DNA of 64,000 nucleotides from Garcia nutans (taxonomy: Eukaryota > Streptophyta > Magnoliopsida > Malpighiales > Euphorbiaceae): contig CANTUV010000024.1 of the NCBI GenBank assembly GCA_947685225.1, positions 25,190,001 to 25,254,000 of the forward strand, in the 5' to 3' direction. A program made the position numbers and the translations under genes. The first letter of the stretch is position 1; the number at the start of each line of letters is the position of its first letter. Below are positions 41,676-53,570 of the stretch, piece by piece. Under the pieces are notes generated by a model that was given only the letters and a program-made list of their open reading frames with translations, was not told the origin of the DNA and made no database searches.

Positions 41676-44107
41676 TGTAGACCCTTAATTTTGACCCCAA
41701 TTTGATACGGTCCTAATTAAAGGATGCCAAAAAAATTTTGATCCGACTTTAAAATATTTAAACCTAGTTTATAATTTTTAAAGAAGTCAGTTTGGATTAA
41801 AGAGGCATAAATTCAATTGTAAAACCCTAAAATCAAGTTGAATCGGCCTAAATTTAAACTTTTAGGTCCATAAGTTAAAAAAGGCAAGAATAATTCGTGT
41901 CAGGCCGACTGGGGAGATGAGCAATTGCTCATGTCGACCTAGAGGGACCAGGTCAACATGAGCATGCCTCATGTTGATCTGGCAGCCCAGATCAACATGA
42001 GGTTGGACTCATGTCGACCTGGGCATACCAGGTCGACATGAGCATACCTCATGTCGATCTAACAGCCCAGATCGACATGAGGTTGGATTCATGTTAACCT
42101 AGGGCAACCAGGTCAACATGGCCTTAACTCATGTCGATCTAGCTGCCCCAGATCGACATGGTTTCAATTGCTTTTTGGAAATTAGTTTCTGAATTGAATT
42201 AAAATTTGTTTTAAGGACGGATTAATATTAGGGTTAGGGATTCTGTGTGAGGTTTTTGCCTATAAAAAATAACATTTTAGACTTTAACAAGGTGGCAATT
42301 TTTATCAATAGGTTGGCAATTAACATTAAGAGGATTAGGAACAACAAACAAAAAAGAACAACAGCAATTTTTTGAGAATGAAAGAAACAGCAAACAGAAA
42401 TATCAAGACTACCAAGGAAGAAGGCAGAGACCATACTGTCTTCACATTGTTCATCCAGAAATCAATTTTTTTAGTGGAACCAACGACGGAGGTTTGATCT
42501 TTAATCATAAATTATTCATGCTCACAGTAGCTTCGTTTTCTTTGATTATTAAAAACATGCAGTAACTTGATCTTTAAACATGCAATAAATTGATCTTTGT
42601 TTTAATAACTTTAATTGTTTGCTTTAATTAATACATTGATCAATTGGTGTTCGTAACTCCACTTGCATGTTTTATAAAAAAAAACTTAAAACTATTCAGT
42701 AACTGTTGAAGATTTAAATTAATTGTCAGAATCTATTTTGTTTACTAAAACCTCAAAAACTGTAAGTTATTTTATTGAAACTCAAAACCTTCAACTATTT
42801 TTATCCAAAAGCTTAAACCATTTCATTATTAAACTCCAAAATATTGATTATTTTTCCAAAACCTTAATTTATCTCTCTAAATAAAAAATTATTTTTCAAA
42901 AGCAGTAAAAAACCCTAATCCCATAAATCTTTCTCTCTTAAACCCTAAATTCCTTAAACCCTAAAACCCTAATTCCAAAACCCTAAAAACCAAACAACAA
43001 TCTATTTGCTTAAAATCCTAACCAAACCTATTTTTTAAATCACAATAGCATTATTTTCATAAAAACATCTGAAATCCTAATCTTTAAAACATCCAGTAGT
43101 ATTAATCTTTTAAAAAATAATATTAGTTACTTAAAATCCCAAAACCCAAATTTCTAAATCCTAAACCCTAAAATCTTAATTTTCAACACCAAAGCTTACA
43201 ACCCTAGAAGCCAATTTCTAAAATTTTCTAGGGTGCTGCCCCCTTGACCTCCATCTGCTAACCGGCTACCGGGACCGCCGTATGGGCTCGTTGAAGGGGT
43301 ATTCATTTATGTATTATGAGTTCGTGTATTTAACTTTCGTTTTTCCAAAGCCTTAATTTAGTAATAAAAATTCTAAAACCCTATTTTATGATGTGAACCC
43401 TAAACTTATATATTTATTGCTTTATTTAATTTTAGATTTGATTATATTGTTTATTATATGTTTTGATGGTTGATTTATTCAATTTCATGGATGGATATTT
43501 TCTTTATTATTATGATTATTATTTATTTATTTGGTATTAAAATTGTAAGAGGTATGTTTCCATCATTGGGTACCTCATTAATTAATTTTCATGTAATTTA
43601 ATTGTTCTTATATTTTGGGACCAATGTAAAGGACACGTTTCTACCTTTCAGCGGGTGTCTTATATAGTTTTAGACATGGACGATGTAAGGATATGTTTCC
43701 ATCCTTGGATGGGTGTCCATTTATTTGCTTTGTTTGGACATTACATTAATTTTAATATAATGATGCTTTATTTTAATTGTTGCATGCAGTATGGATAATA
43801 TTGTTGCACTTAAGAATTTTATAATATTAAGACCTATAAAGGAGGCCGGTTCCAATGAACCGGGCATTGTGGGGTTGCTGAGCCATTTCTCACCTTCCCC
43901 ACACTTACCCAACTTTCCAAACCCATTAAGGGGTTGGGGATTCCTTAGGAATTGAGTCATCCACCCCTTTCTTTTTCCTGGCTTGTCCGGGTGGCGACTC
44001 CATTTTCTCCAGGTTGAGGCCTGTGTTCTCTAAGGCCGAGAGCCTAAACAGTGCCGAAGTAGCAAGAACCATTCCACCGGGAGTTGGGGCGACAATCCCC
44101 ACTCACA
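41676..44107 (+). repeat. Tat-4 3' LTR (2432 bp)
   Basis: It runs from TGTAGACCCTTAATTTTGAC to CCCCACTCACA. It has a palindrome array near its start (41931-42159), at least six AAACCCTA motifs at 42905-43175, and a primer-site-like GTGGCGACTCCA at 43991-44002. Its end abuts a Tekay pol fragment, so Tat-4 probably inserted into Tekay-3. The - strand open frame 43721-43960 is a chance frame repeated in all Tat LTRs. Confidence 0.85.
41931..42159. repeat. Six-palindrome GTCGAC array in Tat-4 LTR
   Basis: Alternating 28-29-bp palindromes: ATGTCGACCT/AGGTCGACAT and ATGTCGATCT/AGATCGACAT, with 7-9-base loops and GAGCATNCCTC or GAGGTTGGA(C/T)TC linkers. The dimer period is about 84 bp. One palindrome reads ATGTTGATCT/AGATCAACAT, changed in both arms. 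Confidence 0.85.
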
Positions 44108-45718
44108 CAACTATTTTACTTCTCCTGCCAAAATCGGTTCTGGTTCTTCCTCATAAGTCAGATCTGAACTCTCCTCAATAGATTCCACCGACAAGATATA
44201 AGATGGATATGACCTGTACCTCCGAAGCATAGAGATGTGGAAAACATTATGTATCTGATCCAACTCAGGCGATAAAGCTAGCCTATAAGCCACTGGACCA
44301 ATTCTCTGTAGAATCTCATATGGTCTTATGAAACAAGGACTCAACTTCTCTTTGTGTCTGAATCTCAAATTCTTCTTTCATGGAGACACTTTCAGAAATA
44401 CTTTATCTCCCATACTGAACTCTATATCCTTCCTTTTTAAATTTGTATAGGATTTCTATGAATCTGAAGAAACTTTAAAATGACTCCGTATCAATTTTAC
44501 TTTCTCTTTTGTTTCCTTAATCAAATCAGGACCAACCAATTTACCTTCTCCAATCTCATCCCAACACAAAGTTGTTCTGCATCTCCTACCATACAATACC
44601 TCATAAGGTGCCATCCCAATACTTGATTGATAACTGTTATTATATGCAAACTCAATTAGTGGCAAGAATCTATTCCAACTTCCATTGAAATCAATCATAC
44701 ATCTCCTCAACATATCCTCTAAAATTTGTATCACTCTCCGTAATTGCCCATCTATCTAAGGATGAAAAGCTATACTAAAATGCAATCAAGAATCCAATGT
44801 ATTATGCAAACTTCTCCAAAATCTTGATGTAAATTGGGGATCTCGGTTTGATACTAAAGAAACTGGGACTCCATGCAACCTCACTATTTCACTTGTATAC
44901 AGCTTAGCTAACCTCTCAAGTGAGTATTCCATCCAAACTGAAAGAAAATGAGCTGTCTTCATCATCCGATCAACTATCACCCATATCGCAACATGCTCCT
45001 TTTAGGTCAAAGGTAGTTCATCATAAAATCCATCATTACTCACTCCCATTTCCACTTTGGTACTAACAAAGGCTGAAGCAACCCTGAAGGAACTTGGTAC
45101 TCAGCTTTCACTCTTTGATAAGTGAGACATTTGGATATAAATTCTTCTATGTTCCTCTTCATACTTGACCACCAATAATGCTGCTTCAAATACTAATACA
45201 TCTTGGTACTCCCAGGATGCATAGCATAGACTGACTGATGTGCTTCCTCAAAAATCACCCTCTTTAATCTTGCATCGTTAGGAATACATAACCTATCTCT
45301 AAATAACAAACTGCCATCATTTCTCACATGAAAGTCTTAACTCTCCCCATTTTGGCAATCTAATCCAATCTTCTAGATCTTCTCATCTGCCAACTGGGTT
45401 TCCCTAACCTGATCCAATAACACTGGCCTTAATTGCAACTAAGCCATTAAAACACCATCATCACAAGACTCAAATCTGGCATGCATCACCCTCAACTCAA
45501 CAAGCAACAAGAGCAAATAAGTAGTCAAACCTGCCAAAGACTTTCGACTCAAGGCATCAACAACAACATTTGCCTTGTCAAGATGATAATCAATCAAACA
45601 TTCATAAACTTTAATCAATTCTAACCACTGTCTCTACTGAAGATTTAGCTCTTTCTGAACACCCAAATACTTCAAACTCTTATGGCCAGTATAAATGAAA
45701 CACTTCTCCCCATACAAG
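44108..45718 (-). pseudogene. Tekay-3 RNase H-integrase-chromodomain fragment
   Basis: On the - strand it begins in RNase H (HLYGEKCFIYTGHKSLKYLG, with Gly for the usual Asp) and continues through integrase: open frames 44980-44786 (EYSLERLAKLY), 44734-44456 (FAYNNSYQSSIGM) and 44368-44111 (GPYEILQRIGPVAYRLAL, then DLTYEEEPEPILAGE). Many stops and a few frameshifts break it. It is bounded by an Athila LTR at 45719 and the Tat-4 LTR at 44107, making it the oldest layer visible in the middle of the window. Confidence 0.85.
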
Positions 45719-47393
45719 TGTTGCGCTCGAATTAAGTACTACTATAAAGCGACACTCATAAGTATACGAGGTAATTGTAGCAACGGTGATCGCCCCAAGG
45801 TCATCTCACAAGGAAGGTGTTGTTCATAATAATTTGATTAAGCAATTAAATTTAAAGAATGGGAATGTGGTGTTTGTAATATTGGTGAAATTGTAACAAA
45901 ATTAAAATAGCAAGTGAATGATTAACGGTGTGCTTAGAATTGGTTTAGTTCTTGGAATGGTTCCTAGGGTTGTAGATCAACTCAATCAAAGCTTAATTCT
46001 TAAATATTCCATTAACAAAACCTTGTAATATAATTTGTTCCTTGAGTTTAATTACTCAATTACCAATTCATTAGTTTTCACATTCATGAATTAAACAATA
46101 ACCAATTATTTTACATTTTTAAATTAACAAACCTTAGAACTTATATTTCTAATTCATTAATAGGGTGGTTGATTATATAGTTTCGATATTGAATTTCACC
46201 TCTCGGCCCGTCATCCAATATTAAAAGATTAATAGCTAACTACTCTATCAACCTAACATTTAATCTAATGCAATCAACCATCAACAAGGTATATTAATGG
46301 AAATATCAAATCAAGTCATTCAATCAAATCTACTACAAACCCTAGGCATGAGTAAATTAGCTCATCATCATCATTTTAAAACAAACACTCATCTCAATAT
46401 AAATCAAATCACAATTGTCCATTGAAATATTAATTCTCTTAATAAACAACAACAATCTAGAAATGAATTAAAAGAGAGAATAGAAAAACCCCTTGTAGAT
46501 GCCAAGAGATGGACTACTTATCTTCCTCCGAGCTCCACTTTGATGTTGATGAATAACTCAAGCACTCTTCAATTGATGGTTCTACCTTTGAAAGATGGAA
46601 TGGAGCTTTCTTAAGTCACCAAACCTTCAATGAAGCTTTCTTCAAACCCTAATCTTTAAGAGCTTGTTAACCCAATTTATCCCAAAGAACCAAGTTCAAG
46701 TGTTGTCTATGGAAGATGGAGAAGATGGAAATGGAGGATGAGGAAGAGAATGGTGTCTTCCTCTCCAAGAAGGAGAAGAATGGAATGGAATTGAAGAGGG
46801 TCACCCTCTCCCAACGTGTCCCTCTCTTTCTCCCTTCCTCTCCTTTTTAATTCTTTCAGAACACCAAGAGTGCTTGCCAACTCACCACACTCACCTTTGT
46901 CTCCCCCTTATTTCTTTATTTAATATTTCTTCCATGAAATTAGGCAACCTTTTCTTCTTTTAATATTTCTTTTAGCAAAAGTAAGGTCTTTGTCCCCCAC
47001 TTTGTCCCCCAATTCAAGCAAATAATTCAAGGATTCCATAGGTGACACGGCCAAGCCATGAGTGGCTTGGCCGTGTTTCTCACTTTTCTTGGGACACGGC
47101 CAAGCTTGCTGGCTATTTCCATGGCTTCCCTTCTTCTTAAGAGGTGACATGGCCAAGCTCTTGGCCGTGTCATGTGACAATACCAGTGGCTTGGCCATGT
47201 CTTGTAAGGGTGTCTCTTTCTGATTCTTTCTTTTTATTCTTTACTTTTGTTCGTTAGGTGAGACACGGCCAGTGGCTTGGCCGTGTCTCCTACATGTGTC
47301 AGTCTCTGCCTAAATTTCTTTGAGGGATATGGCTAAGAAAACTTAACTTGGCTGTGTCTCTTGTTTGCTCCTTACCTTAGTGAGTGACACGGC
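45719..47393 (-). repeat. Athila-like LTR fragment
   Basis: It starts TGTTGCGCTCGAATTAAG exactly like 17287 and matches the Athila LTR to the hairpin array (47040-47393), where it is cut by the Tat-3 LTR. No primer site lies on its left, so it is a 3' or solo LTR inserted into Tekay-3. Confidence 0.85.
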
Positions 47394-49491
47394 TGTGAGC
47401 GAGAATTTTTGCCCCCACTCTCGGTGGAATGGTTCTTGCTACTTCGACATTGTTTAGGCTCAAGGTCTTAGAGAACACGGACCTAAGTTCAGAGAAAATG
47501 GAGTCACCACCTAGACGGGCAGGGAAAAAGAAAGGGGTGGATGACTCGATTCCTCAGGAATCCCCAACCCCCTAATGGGTTCATAAAGTTTGGTACATGT
47601 GGGGTAGGTGAGAAATGGCCCAGCACCCCCACAACTCAAGGTTTATTGGAACTGGCCTCCTTTACAGGTCTTAATATTATAAAATTCTTAAATATAATAA
47701 TATTATCCACATTATATGTAACAATTAAAAAAACATCATTATATTAAAATCAAAGCAATGTCCAAACAAAGCAAATAAATGGACACCCATCCGAAGATGG
47801 AGACATGTCCTCACATCATCCATGTCTAAACTAAATAGGACACCCACCGAAAGGTGGAAACATGTCCTTTACATTGGTCCAAAATATAAAAGCAATTTAA
47901 ATTACATGATATCTAACTAATGAGGTACCCACAAAGTGGAAACATGCCTCTTACAATTTTAATACTAAAACAAATAAATAATAACAATAAAGAAAACATC
48001 CATCCATGATAAATTAAATAAATCAAGCATTGAAATTAAATAAATCAACCACCAAAGTATATAATAGACTACATAAACAAATCTAAAAATAAAGAAAGTA
48101 AAGATACAAATTAGGGTTTACTGTTTCTATTTAAAGTTCTTTAATTAATATTTAAGGTTTTGGGATTTTAGTACTAGTATTGTTATTTGTTTAGGCTACT
48201 GTAAAGGTTTAAGAAAATTGGAATAGATTAGGGTTTTATGAATTTAAGAAAGTAGTAAGGTTTTTTAGTTAATCAAATTAGGGTTTAAGGGTGACATCAT
48301 AAAGTTAGGGTTTTGGAATCTTAAGACATTAGGATTATAATTCATGTTTACTGGATTGTGATTTTTTATTGAATGGATTGTGGCTTTACTGTTTAAATTT
48401 CTTAGATTGAATTCACTGAATTAGAGTTTAGGAAAACTTAGGGTTTACTATTTTGGTTTTTTGAAAAACTTAGGGTTTTTGGTATTTGAGAAAACATTTT
48501 TAGTTTTAGGATTTAAGAAAATAGTTTAGAGTTTTATAAAAAAAATTATGATTTTTAGAAAACGTAAAGAGAACTAGGGTTTGGAGATTTAAGAAAACAT
48601 TTGGAGATTTTGGACAAAAAGTTATGGTCTAGATGAAAATAGTTCAAGGAAAACAATTTATGGTTTTAAAGCTTTTGGAAACAGAAAAGAAATAATTTTA
48701 GGGTTTTAAGGTTTAGAAGAAACGTTTTAGGGTTTTTAAGGTTTTGATCAATTTGTATGATGAAACAATTAATTTAATTTGAATGATGAAGCTACTGTAA
48801 AGAAATAAATAAACAAAATAGAGATTCAAACTTTCGTTCGTTGGTTCCACCAAAAATTGCTTTTTGGATGAACAATAACAAAGGCAGTATGACTACCTTT
48901 GATGAATTGTTGATTGCTTGCTTGTTGCTAATGTCTCTTGCTAGGGTTTTCTGTCTTTTTTCCTCAGTCAGAAGTCCAATTTATGATTGATCAAAGTACC
49001 AAAGTTTGGCTCAGTAAAACCAATATTCGATCCCCTAATCAAAGTCCCTTAATTATGAGTTTTAAAGTGTTATTTATGGGAAAAATCATAAACCTAATTC
49101 TAATTGTTTAAGGAAACTAAAATTAATTAGGAAAATAAACCAAAACCAAATAGAATTTGGTTTCGAAAAAACTGTGTTGGAAAATTTTGCTGGCGAAAAC
49201 TGCGAGCATTGGAAACTGCGAGAGCTGGTGAAGATATTTGCGAAATTGGCTAGGTGGCCAGCCAATTCGCTGCAGGAAATTCCTGCGGGCTAATTGGCCT
49301 GGCCAATTGGACATTCGGTGACGATTTTTATTTTTATTATTATTTTTTATTAACTTCACCATTTCTATTTTTATTAAAAATTATAAATAATAAATACTAA
49401 AATAAATATTAATTAATTAAAATACCATAAAAATTATTTTGAACTATATAAAAATATCGGACCAGACTGGGTAAAAAATTAAGGGTATACA
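47394..49491 (-). repeat. Tat-3 3' LTR (2098 bp)
   Basis: On the + strand it runs from TGTGAGCGAG to GGGTATACA. It is very similar to the Tat-1 LTR, with TTAGGGTTT motifs (48110-48950), a GC-rich inverted repeat block (49190-49325, including CAGGAAATTCCTG) and a primer-site-like 12-mer at 47499-47510. It inserted within the Athila hairpin array. Confidence 0.85.
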
Positions 49492-49695
49492 TTTTGCCCC
49501 TTGCTTGAACGATTTGAGACTATAACAAAAGAGAGTGAAAAACAATAAGAATTTATTTTTGAGATGGTTGAGGTTTTGGGTTCTGGACCCGGCTCGAGTT
49601 CTGGACTCAAGGATAATTTTAGGTTCTGGACCTAAGGATAATTTGGGTTCTAGACTCGAGCTAAGTTTTGGACATAAAAGAGATTTTAGGTTCTG

Positions 49696-52335
49696 TGTAA
49701 TATCCCTATTTGTGCCCTAGAAGTTTGGTTGTTGTTGATGTTATTGTTGTTGTTGTTGTTGTTCATTTGGATTAATTGTATATGTTAAGTTGTTAAGGAA
49801 TTAGGGTTTAGAGAGAAGTGTATATGTTGTGTATATGGTAATATATATGACATATAAGTTGGTCAAAGGGAGAGTCAAGGTGTTGGATTTAGTGGAAGAA
49901 GATATTTCTTTTGTTATTGTTGAATTACATAAATGGGAATATAAGAGACAAGAGCTTAGTTATATAGTTAAGGGTGTTTTAGTAATTTTTTCCTTGTAGA
50001 AATGCATGGTGGAGATTAAAAGAAGAAAAGTAAGGTTGACTTATCATTTTCTTCTCTTTTCTATCATGTGTGGCCGGCTCATCAAAGGGGACAAGAGAGC
50101 AAGAGAATAATTGAAGGTTTTGATGATTTCAAGCTCAAATTGAAAGGAGTTTTCAAATTTACAAGTTGGATTTTCAAGGAATTTCATTATTTGGTAAGTT
50201 TTCTCTTGTTTACTCTTGTTATTTTTGAAGTCTTGCTTAAGTTGAGTTGTGATTTGATGATGGTTTGATTATGGATGTTTATGATGTGAAGTTAAGTGTT
50301 GAGATTGCTTGTTAGAGGAGAAGTTAAGTTGGTGATGATGTTGGGTGTGGTTATGTTGAGTTTGTGTTAGGGTTTGAGTTGGTAAGTGTTGTTTATGTTT
50401 TGTTTGATTGGTTATTTTTGTTAATCTTTGAGTTGTTGGTGTTTGTTGGTTTTGAAAGTGAAGAAAACATGATTTTGGAAAGGGGCAGTAGCGTTTGGGA
50501 TCCCACGCCCGTGGCCTTTTGGTAGCCATGGCCGTGGGGGAGGTGATCACTTTTGGGCAGAATGCTTCCTTAAGCCACGACCGTGGGGGTTGGAGGTGGC
50601 CACGGCCGTGGGCTTTGCTTAGGGTTGTTAAGTTTTATTTAATGTTCTAAAGATCTAAGCTAAGGTTAATAAGTGAGAAATGTTATAGAAATTGATGTGT
50701 TGCATCATTGTTTTGGATTAGGTGTTGGAAGAGGTGGTTTGCCCTAATTGTGAAGTGAAGGATCTTTGGAAGGAAGGATTGCTTAGTTGTGTGAGTGTTC
50801 ATAAGGTAAGTACAACTACATCATTGCATTCATTTATAAGATGTTGGTACTTAACACATATGAGTGTTAAGGTGTTAAGAGCATTAATGCATTGTGGATG
50901 CATATTGTTAATGTTATGTGAATATTGTGTTATGCATGGGGAATGTATGTTAAGATCATTGTGTATGTATACTTGAGTAGTAAAGTGTGGAACCGTATGA
51001 TTTATTGCTTATGATGTAAGTAAAAAAAAATGGTTAATGCATAGTTGCCTATATGATAATGCAATGTGATACTATATATGAAGGATGTGATGAATTATTC
51101 TAATGTGATTGTTTTTGGATGATTTAAATGATATGTGAGGCCATTGTGATTAGGTCAAAATGATGCAAATGGAATAGTTGAGGCATGATTGCCTAATGAA
51201 TTGTGAATTGTGAAATAATTTGAGAAAGAAATAAATGAAATGTTTGTGTGCCTAATATGTTGATTCAATTTTCAGAGTCCTGTTTTTGATGGCATGCCTA
51301 TGAACCATTGGATAGGTGAAATGGGATGGCCCGTAAACCGATTCCAATTGGAAATTATGATATGAATCACTGGATAGGCGAAATGGGATGGCCCGTAAGC
51401 CGATTTCAGTTGAAAAATGTGAATATGGAATGATGGTGAAATGGGATGGCCCGTAAACCACTTCCATTGAAAAATTAGTAACAGTCTTGCGGGGTTGAGG
51501 ATCTCCTCATGTTAATGGGTTGATGGTCCAAGAGACTGGGTCTGTTACGCTATCCATGGATAGAGATGTGATATATATATTGCCTACGGGCTTGATGATT
51601 GTGATATTGAATCAAAACAGGGACTCTGAACTTTGAATAATATATTAGATTTGTTATGGGCCCAATGCTTGTGTTTGATTAAACGTGACTAGTGTTTGAT
51701 GAAACTTATGAGTAAAGTTAAGATATGATGTTATGAAACATGATTGTGGTTTGATAAACTAGGATGACTATGGTATGAATTGAAGTGAATTACTTACTTG
51801 AGTTATGCATAGAACTTGATTGTGTGACATGAGTATTGCATCATAGCATATTGTTATTATAGTTGTTTTACTAAGCCGTTGGCTTAGCGCGATTTGATTT
51901 ATCGCGCAGGTGTTAGAGAAGAACCCGAGAGTTCCTCTAGACAGAGTGAGTCTAGACGTTGAAGTTTGGCTTTAGGACTTAAAGATCAGAGCAGTGCTGC
52001 CAACCATGTATAGTTTCTTTATATTTTGTAAAGGAATGATTTTAATATGTATATATATATATGTAATTGTAAACTTGAACTTGGATGTTTTAATATATGT
52101 AAATATTTTATAATTTCCGCTGCGTATCAAATAAATGTTGATATCCATTTCAATTTCTATTACAAATTTAAATACTATAATACATTTCTTATAATGTACA
52201 AAAATAACAAAATGGTTTAGGGTTTTATAAAAGAGTTAAATGGTTTAAAGAAGTCGTAGCATTTCTATGTTCTATGTACGTATATTACATTTTGGTGATA
52301 TGTAGTGTGCGTATATGGGATCTAGGAGTGTTACA
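49696..52335 (+). repeat. Tekay-type solo LTR (2640 bp) with TTCTG duplication
   Basis: It runs from TGTAATATCCC to GAGTGTTACA, flanked by TTCTG at 49691-49695 and 52336-52340. No internal sequence is present, so this is a recombination product of a full element. It has the intron-like signals (donor 50194, acceptor ending 50721, donor 50806, acceptor ending 51275), a CACGGCCGTG-type cassette (50490-50620) and the double hairpin (51871-51907). Confidence 0.9.
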
Positions 52336-52340
52336 TTCTG

Positions 52341-53570
52341 GACCTAAGGGTAATTTGGGTTCTGGACCCGAGCTAAGTTCTGGACTTAAAGAAGATTTTA
52401 GGTTCTAGACCTAAGGGTAATTTGGGTTCTGGACTCGAGCTAAATTTTGGACTTAAGAGTAATTTGGATTCTTGACATGAAACTAGATTTGGATACTCGG
52501 TCCTAAACTGGATTTGGATACTTGATCCAAAATTGGATTTGGATACTCGATCCTAAACTGGACTTGGATACTCGACCCTAAACTGGATTTGGATACTCAA
52601 TCCTAACTGGATTTGGATACTCGATCCTAAACTAGATTTGGATACTCGATCCTAAACTGGATTTGGATACTCGACCCTAAATTGGATTTGGATACTCGAT
52701 CCTAACTGGATTTGGATACTCGATACTACACTGGATTTGGATACTCAAACCTAACTGGATTTGGATAATCGATTCTAACTGGATTTGGATACTTTATCCT
52801 GAACTTGATTTGGATACTGGATCCTAACTGGATTTGGATACTCGAACCTGACTGGATTTGGATACTCGAACCTGATAGGATTTGGATACTCGATCTCTAA
52901 CTGGATTTGGATACTCGATCCTAAATTGGATTTGGATACTCGATCCTAATTGGATTTGGATACTCAATCCTAAACTGGATTTGGATACTCGATCCCTAAC
53001 GAGATTTGGATACTCGATCCCTAACTGGATTTGGATACTCGATCGTAAATTGGATTTTGATACTCGATCCTAACCGGATTTGGATACTCGTCGACCTTAA
53101 CCGGATTTGGATACTCGATCCTAACTGGATTTGGATACTCAATCCTGAACTAGATTTGGGTACTCGATCCTAACTGGATTTGGATACTCGACCCTGAACT
53201 GGATTTGGATACTCGATCCTAACTGGATTTGGATACTTGATCCTAACTGGAATTGGATACTCGATCCTAAACTGGATTTGGATACTCGATCCTAATAGGA
53301 TTTGGATACTCAATATTTGGATACTCGATCCTAAATTGGATTTGGTACTCGATCCTAATTGGATTTGGATACTCAAACCTAAACTGGATTTGGATACTCA
53401 ATCCTAACCGAATTTGGATACTCGATCCCCAACTAGATTTGTATACTCGATCTCTAACTGGATTTGGATACTCGATCCGAACTGGATTTGGATACTCGAT
53501 CCTAACTGCATTTGGATACTCGATCCTAAACTTGATTTGGATACTCAATCCTAACTGGATTTAATTTGGG
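52341..53570. repeat. Minisatellite, 24/25-bp unit, about 45-50 copies
   Basis: The unit is GGATTTGGATACTCGATCCT plus AACT or AAACT. From about 52480 it is a near-continuous array. The first 130 bp and 49560-49690 hold a related, longer and more degenerate unit (GGTTCTGGACCTAAGG...), which may be the ancestor. Open frames with repeated IEYPNPVR are translations of the array, not a protein. Confidence 0.9.

Noticed and set aside
42905..43175. Interstitial telomere array
   Set aside because: The AAACCCTA motifs are scattered and irregular, not tandem TTTAGGG repeats. Recorded as teloboxes instead.
53170..53548. Repeat protein with IEYPNPVR units
   Set aside because: It is only the translation of the 24-bp minisatellite units on the - strand. 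The 25-bp units break the frame.
52341..53570. Possible CRISPR-like array
   Set aside because: Units are head to tail with no unique spacers, and the setting is a plant retrotransposon. It is a minisatellite.
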